A model generated the notes under the pieces. The model was not told the DNA's origin. It worked only from the letters and a program-made list of their open reading frames with translations, and searched no databases. Positions 54,661 through 64,000 of a DNA stretch of 64,000 nt are shown here, one piece after another. Source of the DNA: Phytophthora sp. 'mugwort' (Eukaryota > Oomycota > Peronosporomycetes > Peronosporales > Peronosporaceae). The stretch is taken from assembly GCA_033558025.1 (NCBI GenBank), contig JAUCEF010000009.1:496001-560000 (forward strand), in the 5' to 3' direction. The number at the start of each line of letters is the position of its first letter. Within the stretch, counting starts at the first letter, position 1. Made by a program: the position numbers and the translations under genes.

Positions 54661-56442
54661 GTGAGTCCACTGCTCTATGCGATGGAGCTCACTCCCGAGC
54701 TATCGCTTTACGACAAGGTGAGCGAACTGGGCGCGAAGGTCTCGCTCGTCCAATATTTTGTCCTACTGGCACTCGTCCTTGAGTTCCTGGACGGAGTTCC
54801 CGCGGAGAGACATTCAGTACCAGAAGACTTCATCGGCCTCAGCTTCGGTGTAGGTTCCCTCAGATTTAAACCAAGGGGACCACAACCCACTCTTGTTCTC
54901 AGCCTTCTTGCGAAGGCTAGTGAATTCTTTAAGCAGAATACGGTGGGGTGTGAGAACTAGGTTCTCCTGAAAGTGGGATCCCTGCCCGCTAGGACGCGTT
55001 CGTGTTCGACCGAGGAGGTAAAACCTCCAATGAACTTCCTGGGAGTACCAAATTGCTCCAGGTAACCATCTATCCCGCACTGACATCACACGAGAAGTAC
55101 TTTGCGTCGTGTTCGGACGCAAGAGCAGACTGGCGCATGGATTGCGCCTGCCACTTATCGAGATCATTGGCGATATCTGGGAAGTCCGTGTCACACGCAG
55201 CCGCCGACTGAAGAGTGGGGAGTCCGTGAGCCCGCGTGTCACAGGCCAGTGCGTTGATACGGTTATGCGAACATACCATACCGCAAATGTCAAATCCTCA
55301 AATTGTCATATCCGACACTTCAAATTGACGAATCAGAATAGAGGAAATTTGGACATAAAAAGGTTCATACCGTTATCCAGCACTTGGTGGGAAAAAAGCA
55401 AACGGGCAGTTTGGTTGGACAGTTATACGGTGTACACAGACAGTAGTCATATGGCAAGCATACTGATGACGGCTTAACACTACTAATAGCCCCTCGCGGC
55501 CGCCCTCACGGATCATATCCTCACGCAGATCGACGAGTGTTATGATAAAAAAAGTCATCCGGGACAATACAGTAGAACGCAGACATCGTCTGGTCGGCGG
55601 GATGATACAAATCAGTCCATCTGCTAGGAAGGAGGTCATAAAAAGCAACTTGTTTGAAGGGAATGTACACATATCGACAGAAGATATAGCCTGTGGACAG
55701 AAACGCGATCCCATACAAAATCTTAGTGCAAGCGCAGACTACAAAGGACGTTGATTATGGCCTATCATCGTGATTGGTTATTAAATATCGTTGTTTTGAC
55801 GAAAGGTGCTAATTAAAATTGACCTCCTTTAAAATTAAAAAAACTATTTGTAGCATGTAAAGACTATTTATTATGACACTGATGTATTAGTCGAACTCGT
55901 AACGGTGCTAAATCGGGTCATTCATTATCATGTACTGTACACGTACACAATACAAGTAATCTTCCAAATATTTAATATTCTTATGCCTTAAAGTAATGTC
56001 GTACTTAAATTTAAAATCGTACCTTTCGGATATTTTGAAACCTCTTTTGTTTCAATTATTCTGTTCGGTTGCCCTAAAAATATAAACAGGACAAGCAGCT
56101 TTTTACTTGCATCAAATTTAATGTCAATTGGCAATTAGCAACATGGAGTTGTATACAATTATGAACACCAATTCTTACCATGTGTAGCACTTAATACTGT
56201 ACTTAATATAAGATATACTAAAACCCTTACATAAAAGTGTGGTCCGACTGTGTTTGGTTAAAATACTTTCCATAGTGAGCGACCGGGAAGATTTGACAGG
56301 AGTGGGTATAGGCCATAAGCTTCGTACAGGCCATATTTTCCGTCGATATGTGTACTGTATAACTTGATATCCGGAAGGTTTACCTCTTTTACTGACGTAA
56401 TCTCAAGAGCTACGCGTATAGTCTGAGAATTCCTCAACTCAA
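54661..56442. other. Post-gypsy region and AT-rich spacer before ATG101
   Basis: 54661-55300 has overlapping open frames on both strands (for example LPTLQSAAACDTDFPDIAND on the minus strand, FKPRGPQPTLVLSLLAKASE on the plus) and is probably LTR or gag debris; I cannot choose. 55300-56442 is AT-rich with no coding signal and should contain the ATG101 promoter. Confidence 0.4.
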
Positions 56443-57274
56443 ATGCTAGGCACGACGGTCATCGCGTCGAGCGCGGGCAGCGGCGTGAACACCGGCGGTG
56501 GCGTGACCGCTGCCTCGTGGAAAGAGCACCTTCTGGACGAGGTACCAGTGGCCGCGGAGGACGTTGGCGACGCCGTCACCTGCCTGCTGCACACCATCCT
56601 GTTCACGAGAGCCCCGGGGCCCGTGCGACCCAGCGAGGCCACGTGTCAAGCGTTCCCAAACATAACGTACGCCCTGTGCGCTGTGGGGGACGTCAGTCGT
56701 AAGGTAGATCACGCGGTGAGCGGCTTCGAGGAGTCGGTCAGTCTGGCGACGGGCAGCAGCTACCTCATAGGAGCCAGCAGCAGCACGATGCTCCCCTACA
56801 GCCAGCAGTCCGTGAACTGTATGAGTGCAAGCAGCAGCGTTCGAGGCGCCAACAGTGGCTACATTGTGGTGGCGTTCTTCGAGAGGAAGGTGAAGAAGGC
56901 GCTGTTTGGACTAATGTCCAACGAGGAGAAGACGGTGTTTGAAAAGTGGATTATCCCTGTTACGGTCACATCGTCGCCCGCTGCGTCGCAAGGTGCGGGG
57001 TAATAAACGGAGTTTAGAGAGATGGATGTGGTATTTATTTAACTTATCGTTGTGTGTGTCGTGTGCAGAGGAACGGGAGTTATGTGCGGGTGAGACGGAG
57101 GCGGCGCTGCAGAACGCGCTACTGCACATTATCACGGCAGTGCAGAGCATTGAACACATTCCTGTTGCGATGTATGATTTCGAGATCACGACATTCAACA
57201 GCTTAGAAGATGCGCATGCTGGCAGCAGCTACGGGGGCCGGTTGGGAAGCACGGGTGTGCGACTGATGCCGTAG
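56443..57274 (+). CDS. ATG101: ATG101, autophagy initiation HORMA protein
   Basis: Two exons, 56443-56992 and 57069-57274, with a 76-nt GT-AG intron. The spliced length is 756 nt (251 residues). The donor CAAG|GTGCGG is preferred because it restores the frame to EERELCAGETEAALQNALLH. The protein matches ATG101: VGDAVTCLLHTILFTRAPGP (the EAxxxxLHTxLxxR block), NITYALCAVGDVSRKVDHAV, VAFFERKVKKALFGL, and C-terminal IITAVQSIEHIPVAMYDFEI. ATG101 binds ATG13 through its HORMA fold in the ULK/ATG1 initiation complex. The human WF finger (W-P-F) aligns with KALF here, so the Trp is missing. A Gly/Ser-rich insert (about residues 105-130) makes it slightly longer than usual (218 in human). Confidence 0.82.
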
Positions 57275-58799
57275 CATGAGTTGGGTGCCACCTACAGGGG
57301 TATTCTTTTCAGTCGTGTATTTATCTTTATGCAAACGATTCACCTAGATGGTGCGTCTATTTGGTGGCTCTAAAATGCTACCGGTATACTTTAATCCGAC
57401 GTCTCCCCGCCATGATGATATCACTTCCGATTCGATGGGTAGGATCATGAAGCGTGACAAGAATGCGGAAGTTGCGATATATGTAATCATACCTACCAGA
57501 AAACTCCGTCACCGAAACAGATTTGGGTGAGTGGTGCAGCCATTCCGTAATTATTGTGTAACTTCGTCACTGTAAGGCCTCTATTTCATTTAAAGCAATT
57601 AGGTCGAACCACAGTAATAACCTCATCAAACAGCCGCAAATCTGCCTACTCGTTCATCTGCTGACGTATCGGTGCCTGGACAGATTTTTGCGGTTAGTTC
57701 GGTGTCTTCTTCCCGCTGGCATTCGTATTTATGAAATTTCCTTCTCTGGATTATAAAGTATAAGCATCTCATGAGGAAGCAAATACTTAAATACTGCCAT
57801 TCTTGGCAGGTTCGGTTGTAGTCAAGGTCAAATACATGTAGACTTATTAATATTTAAAATTATATAAATTGTACTGAATGCATCATTGAGAGAATCCACT
57901 GATGAGGCTGAAGATGATCCCTAACAACATAAAAAGGTAGCGAAGATGCGGCTTGAGTTAGCTTGTCACGGTGCATGTAAGCTACTGCTGCAATTGACTA
58001 ATGGGCAAACAGGAAATCGTTCAAACAAACTAAGATTAGTCTTGTTCAGGTCTTGACTCGTACAAATGCTGAATCCGTATCTCTATCGGATTCGTGGCTG
58101 GAGAAGTACTAATACAAGCTAAATGTTTTTACTCATCAGAATCCTCAGATAATTGTTGAGTTACATGTACATGCAGCTCAACAGTTATCTGTAGTTTCGC
58201 AAACCTTTTTATACGCATTCATTTTAAGAAAATATACAATTTGTAGAAATTGAATAACTTCTGTTTTTTATTAACAGTGTACTGCTAAATTAAGTACTGT
58301 ACGGTTAAGTGTTTCTTTGTTCAACAGCTCAAGACTGAGAAAATGAGGACAGGCATGCGTTTAACATGCCATGATAATACTTCAATAATACACAGTATCG
58401 TCATCTAACTTTCCTTGGTAGATATCTACATCTGCTGAAGAGCAAGCAACGCAATCATCAACACCTGATAAACCTGTGGAACAAGTAACTAAGTATCCAC
58501 TTCGTCCCACCAGCTCGTGGAATTGTCGTTGAATCGCTCTTCGACTCAAGCTTGTAAAAAAGGAGAATCGCTTTTTTTTTCATTGTTTGAACAAAGTCTG
58601 GGAGAAATCAAAAAGTGCTCATGCTGTCGCTCGAACGTCACATATTCGCGTCCGCAGGTAGAAAACTTGATTCCTCACAAACCTTGTGATTACTTTCTGC
58701 CAAGCTGAAGTTTCAGTCATTGCTTTTGACATCGTTTAACACCATGATGACATCCTACAGTAACGAGGAATCGTAAATGTTGTGTCCAAGGAAGCTCAT
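57275..58799. other. AT-rich intergenic region
   Basis: 1.5 kb without a supported gene. Short ORFs at 57348-57530 and 58517-58708 lack family features and coding composition. Confidence 0.5.
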
Positions 58800-59723
58800 C
58801 TAGTTTGCCTGTGGAAGATTATTCGTTTGTCGCTCGACTAGCCGCAAAACAGTGAGGCCAGCAATATGCTCCAGCGGAGGCGTGACATCATCCTTCATTG
58901 CACTACGCAGGTACTTAATGATCATTTGATGTGTAGGTTGGACACTTGCCAGTTTGAGACTTGCCATCTCGGTAAGCTGCAGCGGATTCATCCTTCGGTT
59001 GTCCATTCTGGTCATTGAAGCACCAGCACAGACTAGAAGTCGGGTACTCTTAATGTGACCATAGAAAGCTGCGTAGTGTAGTGCCGTAAGCCCGTCTAGT
59101 GTGTCCTGCTGGTCAATCGACGCCCCATTCCGCAGCAGAAGAGATAGTACGTCGTCTGATCCAGCCATCGCGGCCCAGTGGAGTGCTGTACGTCCAAGGT
59201 GGTCAACTTCGTCCACGTTCTGTTCACTTTTCAAACACAATTGCGCCGTCTTCGCGTCTCCCGACCGCGCTGCCTGAAGAAACAGAGCAAACCGACCGGG
59301 AAAATTGCCACTTTGCTGCTTCTGACCGGTAGTTACGGCAATTTTACTCTGCTGGCTCCGAGCTTTCAAATAATGGTGAGCTGCACGAGCATTTTGTGCG
59401 TCGAGGGAAACTTGCGTCCAATACGCGAGCACCACCGTAAACAGACCTAGCAAAACATAAATGGCTGGTGGTATTACAGCCAAAATCAAGAAAATGCGCC
59501 TCGTGGTAGTAGCTGTAGTCGACGGGAGACTCCAAAACACCAGTAAGAAGACTAGGCATGGGAAAATGACGCACGTTCCACGAAGACAACGGTTCCGCAG
59601 ACAGCAAAGCAAGCCTGAAATTGTCGGGGAAGGTGCATCGCCCGTAATCCCCTCTTTTTCGTGGAAAACTGCATTTTCCAGTGCATCATCGTCGAGATCG
59701 CCTACTGGAATGGAAGCATTCAT
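58800..59723 (-). CDS. Ankyrin-repeat protein with two membrane segments
   Basis: 307 residues, single exon. The N-terminus is acidic. Two hydrophobic segments lie at about 49-66 (GTCVIFPCLVFLLVFWSL) and 77-102 (IFLILAVIPPAIYVLLGLFT and onward). A polar linker follows, then three ankyrin repeats at about 150-265: FLQAARSGDAKTAQLCLKSE, VDHLGRTALHWAAMAGSDDV LSLLLRNGASID, and DGLTALHYAAFYGHIKSTRL LVCAGASM. Together the layout is like the N-terminal half of ankyrin palmitoyltransferases, but no DHHC domain is present and the order of membrane and ankyrin parts is reversed, so that function is not claimed. It is divergent from the TPR/cNBD gene, with only 127 bp between start codons. Confidence 0.75.
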   Translation of the reverse strand: MNASIPVGDLDDDALENAVFHEKEGITGDAPSPTISGLLCCLRNRCLRGTCVIFPCLVFLLVFWSLPSTTATTTRRIFLILAVIPPAIYVLLGLFTVVLAYWTQVSLDAQNARAAHHYLKARSQQSKIAVTTGQKQQSGNFPGRFALFLQAARSGDAKTAQLCLKSEQNVDEVDHLGRTALHWAAMAGSDDVLSLLLRNGASIDQQDTLDGLTALHYAAFYGHIKSTRLLVCAGASMTRMDNRRMNPLQLTEMASLKLASVQPTHQMIIKYLRSAMKDDVTPPLEHIAGLTVLRLVERQTNNLPQAN

Positions 59724-59850
59724 TGCATCTCTTTGACGTAATTATGAAGTTGAGGCAGTAAACTTACGACGTTGGTTTCCTAAGAATAGCGAGTCAAATT
59801 CAACGTGTCCGTCACGAAACAAATAACAAAATAACCATCTCCTCGACAGC
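59724..59850. promoter_or_regulatory. Shared 5' region of ankyrin-TM and TPR/cNBD genes
   Basis: 127 bp between divergent start codons, which must hold both promoters or overlap transcribed sequence. No core motif is recognised. Confidence 0.5.
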
Positions 59851-62777
59851 ATGCAAGGACCTCTATTGGCTTCGGAATCACCAGGAGGTGTTCCATCAAC
59901 GAGAATTTCTCCCGATCAAGCCACCTTGGGATCAGCCCGTGGAGCTTCCGCTCGTTTGCACCGTAGACATGAATTGTCATACCCAGCTACCGCACAATGG
60001 GCATTCTTGACGTCAACACCTCAGTCTATGGACAACCAGCGTCAGAATCGCTCTGTCCAGCTTTCTAGACCTTCGACCGCTCGAGAACCTATGACGTCTG
60101 ACAACACAAAAGTACCCAGGCGGCCAGCTACGAGTCGAACTAGTAACCGTCACCATAAACAACTGGCGCTTCTTACGCCGAGAACGGCCGCGATAGCGAT
60201 ACAAGAGGCAAGTCGGCGTGAACGAAGCCAGGAACACTATGTAAACCCACTCATTGGTCGAAGTGTGGAGCCACGAGGTCAACTTGGTCGGGACGGCACA
60301 GCAAACATCGACAGAGTTGAGACGAAAACAATCGAGCTGCTGTCTCGAGCACGTGAAGGCACGACAGCATCCATGAACGCTACCGAACGACTTCGTGTGC
60401 GAGCATTTCAGGCACGAGCTAATGGGGAATACGACCGAGCCATCACGTTCTACACGAGGTTGTCCACTGCAAGGCCGAGCGAAATCGAAGCGAAATTCCA
60501 TCTGGCTGTGTGTTTAGAGCGGACAGGTCGCTTTGCGCCAGCTTTAGCAGCGTACAAGTTAGTACAAAAGCTCTCGGACGGGCAGCACGCACTTGCGTAC
60601 TACAACATGGGAAATCTGAGTATGCGTGTCGGAAAAGTACCACAGGCCATCGACTATTTTTCACGCGCGATTGCTACCAGTAAAGGGAAAGATAGATCCT
60701 GTAGCTCCAATGGAGAGACATCTGACAACTCGAGTCCACGTATCGGACCAATTCCACTTGTGTTTTATCGACAAAGAGCCGCAGCTTATCGAACAAACGG
60801 CGACTTTGAGAAGGCAGCACAAGATTACGTTCTTGTGCAGCGGTGCGCCGGTGTTTCGCCCTCTACAACTCTAACAGACGAGAGTGCAATGTACACTGCT
60901 GATCATTTGTATGAGACTATCCGACGTGCAGCGTCTTCGAAGAAAGTGAATCCACAAGCAATTATCAACGACGATGAGGACGAAATGCTCAAGGAACTGG
61001 AGATCGAACCGCGTATCCTTAACCAGGAAGACTCGAATGAATTCCAGCGCCAAGTGGACGAGACGGAAGATACACTAACAGCTTGGACACTCCAACGTAG
61101 TCTGGCGATTGCTCGACTTCCACCTTCCGAAAGGAGTGAGAACGACTTACAGTACCTTATTGACTTGATGCGCAAGAGATTTTCAACTTGTGCTGCTCTT
61201 CACCCAGAAGTTTGCGAACTCTTATGTCGTGAGCTTGTCTTAAGCCCTGAGGGGGGTCTTCCAGCACAGTCCCCGCTCTTTATAGAGCAGGAAAACAACA
61301 GTAAAGATGCTCCACGAGACCAGACGCTCTACTTTATTTTTCAGGGCCGAGTATCCGTCTCCAAGACTACCGGGAAGATGTTCCAGCGGTCTCCACAACG
61401 TGCCGAACGTCCGGAAGACGTTGTTGAAGAGCAGCATGAAGACGGAAGTTACAAGCGTCAAGACACGTGGGAATCTCCGTGGAATACACGTAGAAGCCCC
61501 GTGAGTCCCGACTGGAAGCAAGCACAATTAGAGCTCTGTGAGCTAGAACCTGGAGAGATTTTCGGTCATCAAGGAAGGTTTTCAAATGCTCCACGGTGAG
61601 CAACTTGGTTAAATCTCTCACCAACAACGCAAATCACTCATTTATCGACAACTTCTCTATCTCGCAGAGCGTATTCGGCCGTAACGACGACATCGTGTGT
61701 GATAGGAGCTCTCTCGTGGCATCAGTGGAGTCGGATCGACCGTGCACAACACGAAGCCGAGGTGAGACAGTCACCTTAAAATGCATAACCCCATCGGTCT
61801 CGCAAACTTTATCCTTTGTTTTATCTCGTAGCGAGAACGAGCCACTCGATTCCTGGCTATGACTCCAGCGTTCAAAGATATACCCGCTGCAGACCTCCGC
61901 GATCTCGCGTACCGGGTATGTTCACGTTACTGAACAACAGACACAAAACTCTGCTTACCGGCATGTTTTCGTTTGAGTTTTTCAGGCAACATTTCTCAGA
62001 ATTGTCGGCTCCAAAGCTGTGTGCTGTGAAGGGCAGACTATAGACGGTTTGCTTGTCGTTCGCGAGGGTGAACTCTGCCAATTCTCACCGTGCGGTTTGC
62101 GTCCGCCTCCTGATATGTCCGTCTCATTCGCTCTTAGTGCGGGGCTTTCCGAACCACAACATGCGCGTGCCTTTTTCACCCAGCTCGAGACAGCAGGAGA
62201 TCCACGGAGCTTCTTACATGTCAACGAGGCATATCATGGGTTTCTTCCCAATAATTACGTGACATCCAAGCAGCGAGAGCTTCTACAGCTTGCAAAATTA
62301 CGGTCCAAAGTCACCAATGTTAGACGAACAAGCGTCTTGATGAACTGTATGGGCTCTGGCAGGGGGACTTCGGCATCAGAATCTCTTGCGTGGGCTTTAC
62401 GCCGTGGAGACTGTTTCTGTATCTCCTCGTCTTGGGTTCCACCACGTCAGTCTCGACAAGACAAACAGCATGTCCGTGGCATTGTATGCGCGAAGGCGGC
62501 CCTAGTATCCGTCGCGACTGCAGAGTTACTCTTCTTATCATCTGCAGATATTATGCAGAGCTTATCAGTAGAGAACCGCTCGCAGCTACACCGAAACTTG
62601 CAGGATATTGCGTTGATGAAGAGCAAGCGGAAGTACCAGACAGATTTGTCGCTAATATCCCGAGGCCCACCTACCAGGAGACGGAGCTCGAATCTGCTTG
62701 AGCAATTCGTGCGTGACACTCAATGGAGCAAATTCAAAGAGGAACTAGTAGAGAACGTACTCCGCGGCCGAAGATAA
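59851..62777 (+). CDS. TPR and cyclic-nucleotide-binding-domain protein
   Basis: Four exons, 59851-61577, 61668-61761, 61832-61915 and 61986-62777, with GT-AG introns of 70-90 nt. The total is 2,697 nt (898 residues), in frame at all joints. Residues 1-180 are a basic, Ser/Thr-rich, probably disordered leader. TPR repeats run from about 183 to 330: RAFQARANGEYDRAITFYTR, AKFHLAVCLERTGRFAPALA AYKLV, AYYNMGNLSMRVGKVPQAID YFSRAI, and FYRQRAAAYRTNGDFEKAAQ DY. A cNMP-binding fold follows (about 460-610): LYFIFQGRVSVSK, LEPGEIFGHQGRAYSAVTTT and IGALSWHQW. A second one may follow: FKDIPAADLRDLAYRATFLR IVGSK, then GLLVVREGELCQFS. The PBC signature (FGE-x-A-L-x-x-x-x-x-R-x-A) is incomplete, so nucleotide binding is uncertain. 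Similar proteins occur in ciliates and oomycetes; a flagellar or signalling role is inference. Confidence 0.78.
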
Positions 62778-62912
62778 ACCTTTCGAGGACTCCTCAATGA
62801 TCAATCAATGATGCCAGAAGACGAAGCGTTGGCGAATGACACGTTCATTGTACTTCCATTCCCGAGTCTTTCGAAAATTCACTTCCCTGCACCAGTCACT
62901 GAAGTGCCGGTC
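62778..62912. other. Short convergent intergenic spacer
   Basis: Spacer between the stop of the TPR/cNBD gene and the end of the ankyrin pseudogene. Nothing is recognised. Confidence 0.5.
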
Positions 62913-64000
62913 CTACGTTGGAACTACAAATGTCCATCCATTCATTTGTTCCGGGTAGTTCACGACCAGCCATTGCGTCAGCTCCATCTTGGGATTAACA
63001 GCACTGACCTCCTCGACTGCTTCAGTGTCGACGCCTTCATATCGGTGTTCATTCAGAAACATCACCACCTCGAAGTGTCCATGTACGATAGCTTGTGTCA
63101 TGGCGTCACGTGTACAGCCTTCACTACGATTGTAATGAAGCCATTTCACGACAGTTAATTATGCCCATTCCTAGCGGCCTTATCCATAGCCTTCGTGCTG
63201 CATCCTTCGCTTCGAGTAACATGTAGCCACTTTACGACCTCTAAATGACCATTTCCTGCTGCCCAATCCATCGCCTGCACCGTGCAGCCATCCTCTCGAT
63301 TGTAATGTAGCCATTCTAGTACATCCAGATGGTTAAAGCGAGCAGCTCCATCCATTGCCGCACTTGAGCACGCACTTCGATGGGTGTGTAACCACTTGAC
63401 AATGTCCAAATGACCTGATCGAGCTGCTGTATCCATCGCAAAGCTTGACAAGTCGTTCCACGTGTAGTTTTCACTCCACTTCACGACATCCAGAGCCGCT
63501 CTTGACTGCGCGGTACATCGTTGCAGTGTTGCATTCGTCCTCGCAGTTTTCATGTAGCCATTTGAAAACATTTAAGTGACCTTCAGTAGTGGCATTCTTC
63601 ATAATACCCACCTCCCAGCCCTGACAACCATTCTCTTTGAACCACTGCAGCACCTCCAGATGTCCATACTCAGCTGCATTTCTCGCTGCCTCACTCGTCA
63701 GTGGTAGACCCACTACACCATGGAGCCACTCTAAAACATTCAGACGTCCACCGGCTGCTGCTTCATGCATCGTGTTTAGATTTAACTTCCAATATCAAGA
63801 GAGTAAGTAAATTTCAAGAGTTCCAGCTCTCCGCATCGCGCAGCACGAGCCCAATTCGTCGTCAGGTTTTCCGTCTTGCAGTTCTCCAGGATCCACTGCA
63901 CTGTACTCCATTTGGATTCCATCTGCGCAATCCACAGCGCTGTCTCAACGTGGGCGTGCTGCGCTTCATAGAGCCACCAATGACGGCCGCGTTCCCTGCT
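62913..64000 (-). pseudogene. Ankyrin-repeat (WLH-type) protein, frame-shifted, partial
   Basis: The minus strand encodes a chain of the ankyrin-like repeats abundant in oomycetes, of the form AAxxGHLxVVKWLHxxRxEGC. Examples are AAAGGRLNVLEWLHG, AAEYGHLEVLQWFKENG, TTEGHLNVFKWLHENC, AARSGHLDIVKWLHTHRSAC, AARFNHLDVLEWLHYNREDG, AAGNGHLEVVKWLHVTRSEG and IVHGHFEVVMFLNEHR. Four open pieces exist: the edge to about 63795, 63770-63471, 63571-63155 and 63149-62913. A 2-nt loss (GGC-CAT-CTG reads GGC-T-CTG near 63485), a frame change with AATTAA near 63155, and another near 63785 break the frame. The gene continues past the right edge. Sequencing errors are possible, but three shifts favour a pseudogene. 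Confidence 0.75.

Noticed and set aside
1..64000. tRNA, rRNA or snRNA genes
   Set aside because: No cloverleaf with intact A and B boxes or rRNA-like stretch was noticed, but a covariance-model scan could not be run.

Overview
The window looks like nuclear DNA of an oomycete, most probably a Phytophthora-like member of the Peronosporales. The host genes are compact, with GC-rich codons and few, short introns (about 45-85 nt). Between them lies a dense graveyard of piggyBac-like, PIF/Harbinger, Mutator-like (MULE), pogo/Tc1, Merlin, Ty1/copia and Ty3/gypsy chromovirus elements of the kind typical of those genomes. The assignment to oomycetes is inference from gene structure, protein character and transposon mix; no species is claimed.

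Layout. (1) 1-1001, minus: the N-terminal part of the spliceosomal helicase Brr2/SNRNP200, running off the left edge. (2) About 1,680-25,400: a transposon island. In order it holds a Harbinger element with tail-to-tail Myb-like and transposase genes, a multi-exon piggyBac-like relic, a FAR1/MULE element with hairpin-bearing terminal repeats, a Tc1/mariner relic, a copia element split by a pogo-like element, a second pogo relic, an unrecognised decayed coding stretch, and a second piggyBac-like relic whose intron holds a MULE bounded by a 9-bp target duplication. (3) 26,426-43,855: a gene-rich block with a TFIIIC subunit (GTF3C5/tau95-like), an AGC kinase, a USP-PDZ-RanBP2-finger protein, a small four-pass membrane protein, an unknown small protein, a membrane-anchored RanBP2-finger HECT ubiquitin ligase, NPRL2 (GATOR1) and a Polycomb-type RING/RAWUL protein. 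(4) About 45,000-54,660: a second transposon block (Harbinger-like, Merlin, piggyBac-like, gypsy chromovirus). (5) 56,443-64,000: ATG101, an ankyrin membrane protein, a TPR/cyclic-nucleotide-binding protein and a broken ankyrin-repeat gene running off the right edge.

Three multi-exon genes (NPRL2, the PCGF-like gene, the TPR/cNBD gene) and ATG101 were assembled by hand. Each splice model keeps frame across all joints and sums to a multiple of three. Two gene pairs are divergent with very short shared 5' regions: NPRL2/PCGF (147 bp) and ankyrin-TM/TPR-cNBD (127 bp).

By annotation the gene-rich part leans toward ubiquitin and nutrient signalling: a deubiquitinase-like protein, a HECT E3, a PCGF RING protein, GATOR1 NPRL2, ATG101, an AGC kinase and a cNMP-binding protein. 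Nothing in the sequence shows that these are co-regulated. I did not find a clearly new multi-gene system. The most distinctive items are the nested, datable transposon insertions, the domain fusions in the USP and HECT genes, and the TIR hairpins of the FAR1/MULE element.
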